Assembly: GCF_024267675.1 (NCBI RefSeq)
Contig: NZ_JALDYX010000019.1
Coordinates: 29,790-93,789 of the forward strand
Reading direction: 5' to 3'
Origin: Marinobacterium sedimentorum
GTDB taxonomy: Bacteria; Pseudomonadota; Gammaproteobacteria; Pseudomonadales; Balneatricaceae
DNA length: 64,000 nt
Positions 41,087 to 50,709 of the stretch are shown here, in pieces. The notes under the pieces were generated by a model, which ran no database searches, had not been told where the DNA came from, and worked only from the letters and a program-made list of their open reading frames with translations. A program made the position numbers and the translations under genes. Position 1 is the stretch's first letter; each line of letters starts with the position of its first letter.

Positions 41087-43006
41087 ATGATTCAGATATC
41101 CCAGCTTAACCTGCAGCGCGGCATCCAGCGCCTGCTGCACCAGGCCAACCTGACCATCCATCATGGATGGAAAACTGGCATCATCGGCGCCAATGGCGTT
41201 GGCAAATCAAGCCTGTTCAAACTGATCCTGGGCGAGCTGCAGCCGGATTCCGGTGACCTGCAGATCGCCGGCAACCTGACCATCTCACACATGGCGCAGG
41301 AGGTCACGTCGGTTGAACGCCGGGTACTCGACTATGTACTGGATGGCGATGCCCAGCTGCGCCAGGTGGAGCGGGAGATTGCGGCGGCCGAAGCCGACCA
41401 GCAGCACCATCACCTCGGTGAACTCCACGCCAGGCTGGACAGCATCGACGGCTATAGCGCCGAGGCCCGGGCACATCTGTTGCTGAACGGTCTGGGCTTT
41501 ATGCCCGGCGACGCCAGCCGCCCGGTGGGTGATCTGTCTGGCGGCTGGCGCATTCGCCTCAACCTGGCCCAGGCGCTGATGTGCCGCTCAGACATACTGC
41601 TGCTCGATGAGCCCACCAACCACCTGGATCTGGATGCCACCCTCTGGCTGGAACAGTGGCTGCGCCAGTACCCCGGTACCCTGCTGCTGGTATCCCACGA
41701 CCGCGACTTCATCGACAATGTGGTCAGCCATATAGTGCATATGCACCACGAGCAGCTGGACCTCTACAAGGGCAACTACAGCGCCTTTGAACGCATGCGG
41801 GCCGAGCGCCTGGCGCAGCAGGACGCCCAGTTTCAGAAGCAGCAGCAGCGCGTATCCGAAATCGAAAGCTTTGTACGCCGCTTCCGCGCCAAGGCCACCA
41901 AGGCCAAGCAGGCCCAGAGTCGCCTGAAAGAACTCGAGCGCATGGAACTGATCGCACCGGCCCATGTGGACAGCCCGTTCAGCTTCCGCTTTACCCCGGC
42001 GGACAAGGTGTCCAACCCGCTGCTGACGCTGCACAAGGCAGACTGCGGCTACGCCGGCAAACCGATCCTGCAGCAGCTAAATCTGTCACTGGCGCCCGGT
42101 GCCCGCATCGGCCTGCTGGGCCCCAACGGCGCCGGCAAGTCGACCCTGATCAAGACCCTGGTGGGCGACCTGCCCCTGCTCAGTGGCGAGCAGCGCGGCG
42201 GTGAACACCTCAAGGTCGGTTACTTTGCCCAGCACCAGCTGGAGGCACTGGACCTGGAGGCGTCTGCGCTGCTGCATATCAAGCGCCGCTCCCCCAAAGC
42301 GAGCGAACAGCAGATCCGTGATTTTCTTGGCAGCTTTGGTTTTATCGGTGACAACGCCATGGAGCCAGTCAAGCGTTTCTCCGGCGGCGAAAAGGCGCGC
42401 GTGGCGCTGGCGCTGATCGCCTGGGAAAGACCCAACCTGCTGCTGATGGACGAACCTACCAACCACCTGGATCTGGAGGTTCGCCATGCCCTTACCCTGG
42501 CATTGCAGACATTCGAAGGCGCCCTGATTCTGGTGTCCCATGACAGGCACCTGCTGCGCAACACCGTGGATGAATTTTGGCTGGTGGCCGACGGCCAGGC
42601 TCGGCCGTTCGACGGCGACCTGGAGGACTACCACAGCTGGCTGGGCGATCGCCGCCGCCAGACGCCGGCCGAGGTTGAGAAAACGGATCTCAGTCGCGGC
42701 AACAGCGCCGCGGATCGCAAGGAACAAAAGCGCCTGGAGGCACAGAACCGGGCCAAACTGAGACCCTTGCGCCAGCACATCGAGAAGCTGGAGCAGCAGC
42801 TCGAGCAGTGCAGCTCGCAACTGGGCGACGTCGAAACCCAGCTGGGTGACAGCGAGATCTATCAGGACGCCAACAAGGAAAAACTCAGAACCCTGCTGGG
42901 TCAGCAGGCCGACCTGACCCGCAAGTCACAGCAGATTGAAACCAGCTGGCTGGAGCAGCAGGAAGCCCTCGAAGCACTGGAGCAGAGCCTGGAGGCGAGT
43001 GACTAA
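41087..43006 (+). CDS. yheS: ABC-F family ATPase YheS
   Basis: A 639-residue twin-cassette ABC-F protein (E. coli YheS 637), a soluble ribosome-associated ATPase, not a transporter. Walker A sites GANGVGKSS and GPNGAGKST, signatures LSGGWRIRLNLAQAL and FSGGEKARVALAL, and two LLLDEPTNHLDL-type Walker B motifs are present; the interdomain P-site arm (about residues 235-290) is basic, and the C-terminus is a coiled coil. The ATG at 41087 starts directly at MIQISQLNLQ. Its TAA overlaps the stop codon of the convergent HDOD gene. Confidence 0.93.
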   Translation: MIQISQLNLQRGIQRLLHQANLTIHHGWKTGIIGANGVGKSSLFKLILGELQPDSGDLQIAGNLTISHMAQEVTSVERRVLDYVLDGDAQLRQVEREIAAAEADQQHHHLGELHARLDSIDGYSAEARAHLLLNGLGFMPGDASRPVGDLSGGWRIRLNLAQALMCRSDILLLDEPTNHLDLDATLWLEQWLRQYPGTLLLVSHDRDFIDNVVSHIVHMHHEQLDLYKGNYSAFERMRAERLAQQDAQFQKQQQRVSEIESFVRRFRAKATKAKQAQSRLKELERMELIAPAHVDSPFSFRFTPADKVSNPLLTLHKADCGYAGKPILQQLNLSLAPGARIGLLGPNGAGKSTLIKTLVGDLPLLSGEQRGGEHLKVGYFAQHQLEALDLEASALLHIKRRSPKASEQQIRDFLGSFGFIGDNAMEPVKRFSGGEKARVALALIAWERPNLLLMDEPTNHLDLEVRHALTLALQTFEGALILVSHDRHLLRNTVDEFWLVADGQARPFDGDLEDYHSWLGDRRRQTPAEVEKTDLSRGNSAADRKEQKRLEAQNRAKLRPLRQHIEKLEQQLEQCSSQLGDVETQLGDSEIYQDANKEKLRTLLGQQADLTRKSQQIETSWLEQQEALEALEQSLEASD

Positions 43007-44328
43007 CTCGCGCGCTGCCCGCTAAACATCTGGGTCACTTCGCCCAACAGCTCCCGTGACTCCAGCACATGCTCCATGGCTTCATTGACCACGCCACGGC
43101 TCAGGCCCAGGGATTCGGTCAGCCCCGCCGGGATATTCTCGATGGGGCCGTCGCTCAGCCCCTGCTCGCGCAACAGGCGGTTGCTCATATGCACCAGGCG
43201 GGCATAGCCGCAGTGCTCGCCGTCATAATCGGCCTCGTGCTGGCGCCGCACCGCCACACACACCTCCGCCGGCACCGCCCAGCTTTCAAGCAGCCAACTG
43301 CCCACCAGCTCACGCGTCACGTTCAGCACCTGCTTTTCAATATATTCGGTACCTATATGCGGATTGGCCTCGATATAGCGCGATAGCAGTGAGAAATGCG
43401 GCGGAAACAGGTGCGCCAGCACCAGATAGCCAAAGTTGTGCAGCAGCCCGGCCAGATAGGCCAGCCCCGGCCGCAGCTTTTCAGTCACCGGCATCTTGCG
43501 ACACAGCCGCTCGGCCAAGGTCGCCGTATAGACGGCCTGCTGCCAGTAGTCGGTAGCACCGCGGGGCGTGTCATTGGGCATCTGCAGCGTTTTGCCCAGC
43601 GCCACACCCAGCGCCAGATTGATCACCAGATCAAACCCCAGCACACGGATAATGGCATCTTCCAGCGAGTGCACCTTGCCAGGCACCGCATAGTAGGACG
43701 AAGACGCCCAGCTCATGACCTGGGCCGACAGGCTCGGATCCAGCCGCACCACCGGCACCAGCGTATCCACGCCGGCTTCGGGGTCGCAGCGCATCATCAG
43801 GATTTTCTGTGTTGTGGGCGAAAATGACGGCAGACCGAGGGTATCCTCAAGCCTCTGTCGAATGCGCAGCGCGGTGAATTTTTCCACCGCCCGGGTAATC
43901 ACGGCGCGGTCGTCACCATCGGGCTGAACGGCATCTATATCGGCGCGGGTGAGCGCCAGCGAATGCGCCTCCATATGACCTTCGCTCAGCCAGGCGCCGG
44001 GCACGCGGAAAGTACGGCCGCTATGGGGCTCGTAGGCTTTGAATTCAACGCGGGACTGCAGTGACAGATCTATGTAGAGCGGCAGGGAAAACAGCTTTCT
44101 AAGGCCCGCGTCCTGATTCAGTCCGGGCTGGCTGAAAAAACGCACGGCATCTTCGCTGCGGGCCGGCTGCAACTGCCGACCCGAGCCCTTCCAGATGGCT
44201 TCCAGGTTCAGCAAGCCCTCCCAGGGCAGCAGTACCAGTACTTTGCCATCACCATCATGCATCAGCAGAAGACGGGCTACACCGTCGCACTGGGCGTCAC
44301 CTTCCAGGGAACGTACACCAATTGCCAA
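43003..44328 (-). CDS. HDOD-domain protein with degenerate YbaK-like N-terminus
   Basis: A 441-residue protein. The C-terminal two thirds is an HDOD signalling domain (LGLPSFSPTTQKILMMRCDPEAG, SLSAQVMSWASSSYY, AYLAGLLHNFGYLVL), which resembles an HD phosphohydrolase without the full metal site. The N-terminal 120 residues resemble the YbaK/aminoacyl-tRNA deacylase fold. Such two-domain proteins occur in Pseudomonas. The start is TTG at 44328 with GGAG eight bases upstream. It is read in the same direction as spoT, about 100 bases downstream, and overlaps the stop of yheS on the other strand. Confidence 0.83.
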   Translation of the reverse strand: MAIGVRSLEGDAQCDGVARLLLMHDGDGKVLVLLPWEGLLNLEAIWKGSGRQLQPARSEDAVRFFSQPGLNQDAGLRKLFSLPLYIDLSLQSRVEFKAYEPHSGRTFRVPGAWLSEGHMEAHSLALTRADIDAVQPDGDDRAVITRAVEKFTALRIRQRLEDTLGLPSFSPTTQKILMMRCDPEAGVDTLVPVVRLDPSLSAQVMSWASSSYYAVPGKVHSLEDAIIRVLGFDLVINLALGVALGKTLQMPNDTPRGATDYWQQAVYTATLAERLCRKMPVTEKLRPGLAYLAGLLHNFGYLVLAHLFPPHFSLLSRYIEANPHIGTEYIEKQVLNVTRELVGSWLLESWAVPAEVCVAVRRQHEADYDGEHCGYARLVHMSNRLLREQGLSDGPIENIPAGLTESLGLSRGVVNEAMEHVLESRELLGEVTQMFSGQRAS

Positions 44329-44433
44329 ATCGTATTCTCCCTTCGATTATTCGGCCAGCTCAGAATTGGCTGACACACCGGCATATTGTCATCAGGGCTG
44401 CGGGGCTCAGGTCTGAACAGCCACCCATGTCGC

Positions 44434-46557
44434 CTATTGGCGCTGGATATGATTCACAGCCTTGATGACACGTAGCTTTCTCATCACCAAGGCCAGATGC
44501 ACCCGGTTCTGAACCGAGATATCCAGCAACACCTGACTCAGCTGACCGTCTTTCTCACCGCTATCGATCTTAATGATATTAGCACCGGCTGTCGCCACGG
44601 TGGTCGCGAGATTGGCGATAATGCCGCGCTGGGACATGACCTCGAGCCTGAGGCTGACGCGGAACTCATCATCAATGCTCTTGGACCACTCAAGATAAAT
44701 GCACTTTTCCGGGTCATCGCGCAGATAACCGATATTGCGGCAGTCCGTGCGATGGATGACCAGGCCGCGGCCGGTGCTGATATGGGCAATGATGGTATCG
44801 CCGGGAATCGGGTGGCAGCACTTGGCATAATTCAGCACCATGCCTTCGGTACCCTGAATCGCCAGCGGCCTGTTACCGCGGCGCGCCGCGGCAAGATCGT
44901 CTTCCTCCACCGGGGCTTCGGGTTTGAGGCGCCGCGCCACCACATAGGCCATGCGGTTGCCCATGCCAATATCTTCCAGCAGGTCGTCCAGCACCCGCAG
45001 CTCTGCATCCTTGAGCAGGGCTGCCAGGCGACCGCGCTCCACCTCGTCCAGGCTGATGCCATAGTTGCCCAGAAACTGATTCAGCAGCCGTCGTCCCAGC
45101 TCCACCGACTCGTGACGCTGCTGATTCTTGAGAAAATGGCGAATGCTGGCGCGGGCCTTGCCGGTGACGACAAAGTTTAGCCAGGCCATGTTGGGCTGGG
45201 CGCTGGGGGTGGTAATGATCTCGACCGTGGCACCACTGAACAGTGGTTCGGACAGCGGCGCCAGGCGCCGGTTAATGCGGCACGACACGCAGGAATTACC
45301 GATATCGGTATGCACGGCGTAGGCAAAGTCCACCGGCGTGGCGCCGCGGGGCAGCTCGAGAATCCGCCCCTGGGGCGTGAACACATAGACCTCGTCGGGG
45401 AACAGGTCCTTTTTAACGTGTTCGATAAATTCCATCGAGTCGCCGGCGTTGCGCTGCATTTCCAGCAGACCCTGCACCCACTTGCGGGCCCTGTTGTAAG
45501 ACCCTACGGCGCTGTCGGAACCACCGTAGGCCTTGTAATGACTGTGCTCGGCGATGCCCTGGCTGGCAACGGCATCCATTTCGCGGGTACGGATCTGCAT
45601 CTCAAGTGCGATATCGCGGGTACCGAACAGATCCGTATGCAGCGACTGATAGCCGTTGGCCTTGGGAATGGCGATATAGTCCTTGAAACGGCCCGGTACC
45701 GGCTTGTAGAGATTGTGCACGGCACCCAGAATGCGATAACAGTCGTCCACCTTTTCGGTGACGATGCGGAACGCAAACATGTCCATGATCTCGGCGAAGG
45801 ATTTGCGCTGCTGGCGCATCTTGCGATAGACGCTGTATAGGTGCTTTTCCCGCCCGGTAACCACGCCCTTGAGGCCTTCCTCATCCAGCCTGCGCTGCAC
45901 CGTCTGCTGTATTTCGGTAATGATGTCGCGACGCTGCCCACGCGCCTTCACCACCGCGCGGCGGATATAACGGGCACGCATCGGGTAATAGGACTGGAAC
46001 GCCAGATCCTCCAGCTCGACCTGCAGGTCGCGCATGCCCAGACGGGCGGCAATGGGGGCGTAGATATCGAGGGTTTCGCGGGCGATGCGGCGCTGCTTTA
46101 CCGCAGGCATGGCACCGAGAGTGCGCATGTTGTGCAGCCGGTCAGCCAGTTTCACCAGGATAACCCGGATATCCTCGGCCATGGCCAGCACCATTTTCTG
46201 GAAGTTTTCCGCCTGGGCTTCCGCCTTGGTTTCAAACTCCAGATGGGTCAGCTTGGAGACGCCATCGACGATATCGGCCACGGCACTGCCGAACTGCGAC
46301 TCAATGGAGTCATAGTTGATCTCGGTGTCTTCGATAACGTCGTGCAGCATGGCCGCCATCAGGCTCTGATGGTCCATGTGCATGCCAGCCAGAATGCCGG
46401 CCGCCGCCAGGGGGTGGGTCACATAGGGCTCGCCGCTTTTACGCCGCTGCCCGTCGTGCGCCTGCTCGGCAAAATAGTAGGCGCGCCGCACTTTGCGGAT
46501 CTGTTCCTGCTCGAGATATTCGGTCAGTCGCTGACAAAGTGCGTCTATGGTTGGCAT
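44434..46557 (-). CDS. spoT: Bifunctional (p)ppGpp synthetase/hydrolase SpoT
   Basis: A 707-residue Rel/Spo protein. The N-terminal HD hydrolase domain is intact (HPLAAAGILAGM, LLHDVIEDT-type MLHDVIEDTEIN, LADRLHNMRTLG), the synthetase domain has RYKSLHTDLFG-like GYQSLHTDLFGTRDIALEMQIRT, and TGS (YVFTPQGRILELPRGATPVDFAYAVH) and ACT domains follow. It controls the alarmone level in starvation. Third gene of gmk-rpoZ-spoT, as in E. coli. Confidence 0.96.
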   Translation of the reverse strand: MPTIDALCQRLTEYLEQEQIRKVRRAYYFAEQAHDGQRRKSGEPYVTHPLAAAGILAGMHMDHQSLMAAMLHDVIEDTEINYDSIESQFGSAVADIVDGVSKLTHLEFETKAEAQAENFQKMVLAMAEDIRVILVKLADRLHNMRTLGAMPAVKQRRIARETLDIYAPIAARLGMRDLQVELEDLAFQSYYPMRARYIRRAVVKARGQRRDIITEIQQTVQRRLDEEGLKGVVTGREKHLYSVYRKMRQQRKSFAEIMDMFAFRIVTEKVDDCYRILGAVHNLYKPVPGRFKDYIAIPKANGYQSLHTDLFGTRDIALEMQIRTREMDAVASQGIAEHSHYKAYGGSDSAVGSYNRARKWVQGLLEMQRNAGDSMEFIEHVKKDLFPDEVYVFTPQGRILELPRGATPVDFAYAVHTDIGNSCVSCRINRRLAPLSEPLFSGATVEIITTPSAQPNMAWLNFVVTGKARASIRHFLKNQQRHESVELGRRLLNQFLGNYGISLDEVERGRLAALLKDAELRVLDDLLEDIGMGNRMAYVVARRLKPEAPVEEDDLAAARRGNRPLAIQGTEGMVLNYAKCCHPIPGDTIIAHISTGRGLVIHRTDCRNIGYLRDDPEKCIYLEWSKSIDDEFRVSLRLEVMSQRGIIANLATTVATAGANIIKIDSGEKDGQLSQVLLDISVQNRVHLALVMRKLRVIKAVNHIQRQ

Positions 46558-46643
46558 CGAGACTCCGGCAATACAGGGCTAGCGTCGGCTATACCCTCGA
46601 GTTTTACCTGAAATGATGCCGTATCGCGAAGCTTTCTGGAAGA

Positions 46644-46856
46644 TCAGTCGTCTTCCTGGTCATCCAGTACGCGCTTGTCGGTAAAACCTTCAGCGATTTC
46701 ACGCAGGGCAACGACGGTAACCTTGTCGTTTTCCCAGTCGACCTTGGCTTCTTTGCCACCGGTGGCCAGCTGACGCGCACGTTTTGCTGCAACCATGACG
46801 AGTTCGAAACGGTTATCAACGTTTTCCAGGCAATCTTCAACTGTTACTCGTGCCAT
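46644..46856 (-). CDS. rpoZ: RNA polymerase omega subunit
   Basis: A 70-residue omega subunit with the family core MARVTVEDCLENVDNRFELV and AAKRARQLATGG. It helps assemble RNA polymerase and forms one ppGpp-binding site. It is shorter than E. coli omega (91) and ends in an acidic DDQEDD tail. It lies between gmk and spoT, an operon that couples the alarmone enzyme with its target. Confidence 0.96.
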   Translation of the reverse strand: MARVTVEDCLENVDNRFELVMVAAKRARQLATGGKEAKVDWENDKVTVVALREIAEGFTDKRVLDDQEDD

Positions 46857-46919
46857 CTTGAACCTCGAAAAAGGCAGTAAACTGCAAACAAAAAGACGGA
46901 GAAGTCTACGCGAGTTCGG

Positions 46920-47540
46920 CTATTCTGACAAGAGATCCGTGATCAGCCCTTCATAACGCCGCTGCTGCACGGACTGCCGCAGCCTGCGCGTGACCAGCAC
47001 CGCCTGCAGTTCGCTCAGCGCCAGATCAAATTCATCGTTGATCACCATATAATCAAACTCGGCGTAGTGGCTCATTTCACTCACCGCATCCGCCATGCGT
47101 CGCTCGATGATGCTGACATCATCCTGACCACGCCCGGTGAGGCGCGCGCGCAGAGCTTCACGGGACGGCGGCAGTATAAAGATGGACACCGCATCCGGCA
47201 TCAGCCGGCGCACCTGCTGCGCGCCCTGCCAGTCAATTTCCAGGATCACGTCAGTACCCTGCTCCAGCTGCTGCTGTACCCAGGTCTGGGAGGTGCCGTA
47301 CTTGTTGTCGAATACCTCGGCGAATTCAAGGAATTGCCCGTTATCGATCATGTCGTTGAACTGAGCCAGGGTGACGAAGTTGTAGTCCGTACCATTGGCC
47401 TCGCCGGGACGCATGGCCCGGGTGGTATGGGAAACCGAGACCCGTACCTGACTATCCCGGGACAGCAGCTGGCGCACGAGGCTGGTCTTGCCGGCGCCAG
47501 AAGGTGCCGAAATAATGTACAGGGTTCCTTTAAGGCTCAT
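46920..47540 (-). CDS. gmk: Guanylate kinase
   Basis: A 206-residue kinase converting GMP to GDP. P-loop SAPSGAGKTSLV at about residues 11-22, the GMP-binding SHTTRAMRPGEANGTDYNFV and the lid region are present. First gene of the gmk-rpoZ-spoT cluster, 63 bases upstream of rpoZ. Confidence 0.96.
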   Translation of the reverse strand: MSLKGTLYIISAPSGAGKTSLVRQLLSRDSQVRVSVSHTTRAMRPGEANGTDYNFVTLAQFNDMIDNGQFLEFAEVFDNKYGTSQTWVQQQLEQGTDVILEIDWQGAQQVRRLMPDAVSIFILPPSREALRARLTGRGQDDVSIIERRMADAVSEMSHYAEFDYMVINDEFDLALSELQAVLVTRRLRQSVQQRRYEGLITDLLSE

Positions 47541-47610
47541 TTAGCCGCTCCGGGTAAACATATGGCTGACAGGCGCACATGATAAACCAATCCGTGCCCG
47601 ACGCCGAACC

Positions 47611-49926
47611 TCAGACATCGGTTGCGTCCAGCACCTGACGCAAAATGTCCGGCGCGGTTATGGCTTCGGCGGCCTCAAAACCATATTGCAGCTGCGCCAG
47701 CGGCACATCGATCTCGACTCCCTGGGCGATGGCGGCCTCCACGGTCGCCAGCTCGAGACTCAGCTGCGCAAAGCCCAGATTCAGGGCAGCCCCGCGCGCA
47801 CCATGGCACAGGCGTTTTATTTCAGTCCGGTCGGCCTGTGCCAGCGCGGCCTCCAGGCGGATCCGATAGTCGACCAAACTGGCACGAAAGTCAGCCAGCA
47901 AACCAAGACAGTCATCGGTGCCGATGGTGTCCGCCAGTGATCCGAGCAGGACGGTGTCCAGCCGGCTCGCATCCAGCAGCCTGGCCATATCCGGCGCGCC
48001 CTGGGATGCACTCCCCTGCAATGCAACAGCCGTTGCTGCGGCCACAGGCTCGATATGCGCAACAGGCTCGTGGCTGTATGGCAGCTGCCGGGACATGCGA
48101 TCCAGCATCTGGGCCAGGCTCTGCCGTCGCACCGGCTTGGGCAGGCAGGCATCCATGCCGGCGTCGAGGCAGGCGCGCTGATCCTCTTCCATGACATTGG
48201 CGGTCATGCCAATAATGGGCACGGCATTGTGCGGCGCGGGCAGGCTGCGGATCGCCCTTGTGGCTTCGAGCCCGTCCATGTTCGGCATCTGCACATCCAT
48301 CAGCACCAGGTCGAAATCACCGCGATCAAGACACTCCAGCGCCTGCACGCCATCCTCGGCAACGGTACAGTGCTGCCCCAGGAACCCCAGGATGCCCTGG
48401 GCCACCTGCTGATTAACCCGGTTGTCCTCGACCAGCAGCAGCCGCATCGGGCGAGCTCTGAGCGCGGCCACAACGACATCATCCACGGCACCGTCAGCCG
48501 CCATATCACCGGGCTCACTGCGTTCCAGCTCTAAGCGAAACCAGAACCGGCTGCCCTTGCCCGCCTGACTGTCAAAGCCGATTGTGCCCTGCATTTGCTC
48601 GATAATGCGCTGGCAGATCGCCAGCCCCAGCCCCGTGCCGCCATAGCGCCTGGCTGTGCCGGCATCTCCCTGCACAAACATGGCAAACAGCCGGGACTGC
48701 GCCTCCGGTGCTATGCCTATGCCGGTGTCCTCGACTTCGAACAGCAGGCTCTGCCACCCCGGCCTCTCTCCGGGTACCGGGCTGACCCGCAACCGCACAT
48801 GGCCGCGCTCGGTGAATTTAACGGCATTGCCGAGCAGATTCAGCAGCACCTGACGCAGACGCCCGGCATCGCCACAGTAGTAACCGCGCACGGACGTCTC
48901 GACCTCAAGGCTCAGGCGAACCTGTTTGCTTTCGAGCGATACTGCCAGCAACTCGACGCTGCCGGCGAGCACTTCCTGCAGATCAAACGCGGTCTGCTCC
49001 AGCTCGAGCCGACCCGCCTCCATCTTGGAGATATCCAGCACATCGTTGAGGATTTTCAGCAGGGCATCGGCCGACTCGCCGATGGTTCTCGCATAGTGGC
49101 GCTGTTGCGGCTGCAGCGGCGTGTCGAGCAACAGGCTGCTCATGCCGATCACGCCATTCATGGGGGTGCGAATCTCGTGGCTCATGGTCGCCAGAAACTC
49201 GGATTTGGCCTGGTTTGCGGTGTCGGCCTCGGCGGCGCTGACTCTGAGTTGCTCGCTGAGCAGTTCGGCCTGCTCGCGGGAGCGTTGCTCAAGCATCATC
49301 TGTCGAAACAGCAATGTGATAATGGCGCCAATGCCAAACAGCAGCAGGGTGCCCATGCTGCCGAGATACCTCAGCAGCTCGAAAAACTCGTTACGACTGG
49401 CGGTTTTCTGCTCGGCGCGCAGCTGCAAAACCTTAAAGATGAGGGTTTCTGCGCTGTCATTAATTTCGGTGGCCATGGCGATCAGCCCGGCTGTGGCAAC
49501 AGGCCCCCGCTCGCGCAGTGATGGCAGCACCGCCTCCATGGCGTTGAGCGCGGTACGAAAGCCCATTACGCTGCGGGCAAGTTCCGCCTCACGCCGGTAC
49601 ACCGCTGCCAGCTCGCCCTGCTCCAGCAGCCCGACACGGCTGTAGAGGATTTCAAAGCGCACCTCCACCTCGTTCAGCAGCGCCTCGTCGTGTCGATTGG
49701 CATAGCTGCTAATGGCGTTCTTGAGCTTCAGGCTTTCACGGTCAATCTGGTAGGCGGACCAGAGTGCCTCTTCGGTGGCGACTTCGAACAGCACCTGCTG
49801 GCGTTCCACCAGGGTTTTGAACAGTGCCAGTGAGGCCAGCAGACACACCAGAGAGACAAACAGCAGAAATAAAACGGAGCCGCGCCTAGGCTTGGCAGAA
49901 GACCATGCCGGTAATGGAAATCGCAC
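47611..49926 (-). CDS. Hybrid sensor histidine kinase with receiver and Hpt domains
   Basis: A 771-residue BarA/ArcB-like phosphorelay protein. Two membrane helices (about residues 18-38 and 185-210) enclose a helical periplasmic domain; the H-box MSHEIRTPMNGVIGM, the ATPase motifs (NLLGNAVKF, DTGIGI, GTGLGLAI), a receiver (LLLVEDNRVNQQ, DLVLMDVQMPNMDG) and a C-terminal Hpt domain (LCHGARGAALNLG) follow. The start is GTG at 49926 with a strong GGAGGA seven bases upstream. It lies 30 bases downstream of the molybdopterin-fold gene and is probably its operon partner. Signal and final regulator unknown. Confidence 0.88.
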   Translation of the reverse strand: MRFPLPAWSSAKPRRGSVLFLLFVSLVCLLASLALFKTLVERQQVLFEVATEEALWSAYQIDRESLKLKNAISSYANRHDEALLNEVEVRFEILYSRVGLLEQGELAAVYRREAELARSVMGFRTALNAMEAVLPSLRERGPVATAGLIAMATEINDSAETLIFKVLQLRAEQKTASRNEFFELLRYLGSMGTLLLFGIGAIITLLFRQMMLEQRSREQAELLSEQLRVSAAEADTANQAKSEFLATMSHEIRTPMNGVIGMSSLLLDTPLQPQQRHYARTIGESADALLKILNDVLDISKMEAGRLELEQTAFDLQEVLAGSVELLAVSLESKQVRLSLEVETSVRGYYCGDAGRLRQVLLNLLGNAVKFTERGHVRLRVSPVPGERPGWQSLLFEVEDTGIGIAPEAQSRLFAMFVQGDAGTARRYGGTGLGLAICQRIIEQMQGTIGFDSQAGKGSRFWFRLELERSEPGDMAADGAVDDVVVAALRARPMRLLLVEDNRVNQQVAQGILGFLGQHCTVAEDGVQALECLDRGDFDLVLMDVQMPNMDGLEATRAIRSLPAPHNAVPIIGMTANVMEEDQRACLDAGMDACLPKPVRRQSLAQMLDRMSRQLPYSHEPVAHIEPVAAATAVALQGSASQGAPDMARLLDASRLDTVLLGSLADTIGTDDCLGLLADFRASLVDYRIRLEAALAQADRTEIKRLCHGARGAALNLGFAQLSLELATVEAAIAQGVEIDVPLAQLQYGFEAAEAITAPDILRQVLDATDV

Positions 49927-49956
49927 TCTTTATCCTCCGCCGCCCATCCGTAGCCA

Positions 49957-50478
49957 TTACTTTACGCGGATGCTTTTAAGCTGCCAGACCGACCGGTTAT
50001 GGATAACTTCTGTCTGCAGTGCGGGAAAGTCCGCAAACGGATAGATAATGAATATCGGCCCCTTGTCACGAATCCGGATATAGTGACCATCCATCTTCAG
50101 CGCCAAGATTACATCATAGGTATAGAAATCGGCCAGTGGCACTTCGGCGCTGTAATCGTTCAGTGCCGTCACAATCAGGGTTTCGCCTTTGGCCCCGACA
50201 AGATCGAGCACTTGGCGCCCAAGCGGGCCCTCAAAGTCGATCATGCCTTCAGTCCAGGGCGTATCCGTGCGCGTGCGGTGCCAAGACAGGTCTTCAAGCA
50301 TATCGCGATCAAAGCGAGCCACGCCTTTACCATTCACGCCCTTGCCGTTGGTATTGCTCAGGGCGCCTTCCAAGGTAAGAATCACCGGGCCTGAAGGCTG
50401 TGGCAGGCTATCCGCCATGGCCTGAAGACCGAAAAGCGACAGCAGGCAGGTCATTACCACAGAACGCGTAAAGTGCAT
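49957..50478 (-). CDS. Secreted molybdopterin-oxidoreductase-fold protein
   Basis: A 173-residue protein with a signal peptide (LLSLFGLQAMA) and the tail of the sulfite-oxidase/molybdopterin-binding fold (FEGPLGRQVLDLVGAKGETLIVTALNDYSAEVPLADFY, RDKGPIFIIYPF). It is shorter than a real molybdoenzyme and I do not see a clear cofactor-binding Cys, so it may be a binding domain rather than an enzyme. It is directly upstream of the hybrid kinase, which suggests a sensory accessory role, by inference. Confidence 0.75.
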   Translation of the reverse strand: MHFTRSVVMTCLLSLFGLQAMADSLPQPSGPVILTLEGALSNTNGKGVNGKGVARFDRDMLEDLSWHRTRTDTPWTEGMIDFEGPLGRQVLDLVGAKGETLIVTALNDYSAEVPLADFYTYDVILALKMDGHYIRIRDKGPIFIIYPFADFPALQTEVIHNRSVWQLKSIRVK

Positions 50479-50709
50479 GATTGCGACCTAATATCCTTAT
50501 AAAGTCCATTCATTATCAGCAAAATCGGAAAAGACCGCAAACAGCAAATTGTCGCTCAACTTAGAGTCCTGATCAGGACATCGGGGGTGACATCCCGACC
50601 GACACTGTATCCTTGCGCCTTCACCCGCCCATGTAAAGGCAAAGCTGCCAAAGGACCCCGATAAAAAGTACGCTGTAGCTGCCAGTTCCCGCCCCATCCG
50701 GAGATATTG
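50479..50709. promoter_or_regulatory. Divergent control region with palindromes
   Basis: A 230-base region between the leftward molybdopterin-fold/kinase operon and the rightward racemase gene. It holds a 14-bp perfect palindrome GTCCTGATCAGGAC (50566-50579) followed at once by TCGGG...CCCGA (50582-50599). These could be operator sites for one of the divergent units. No protein is assigned. Confidence 0.4.
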
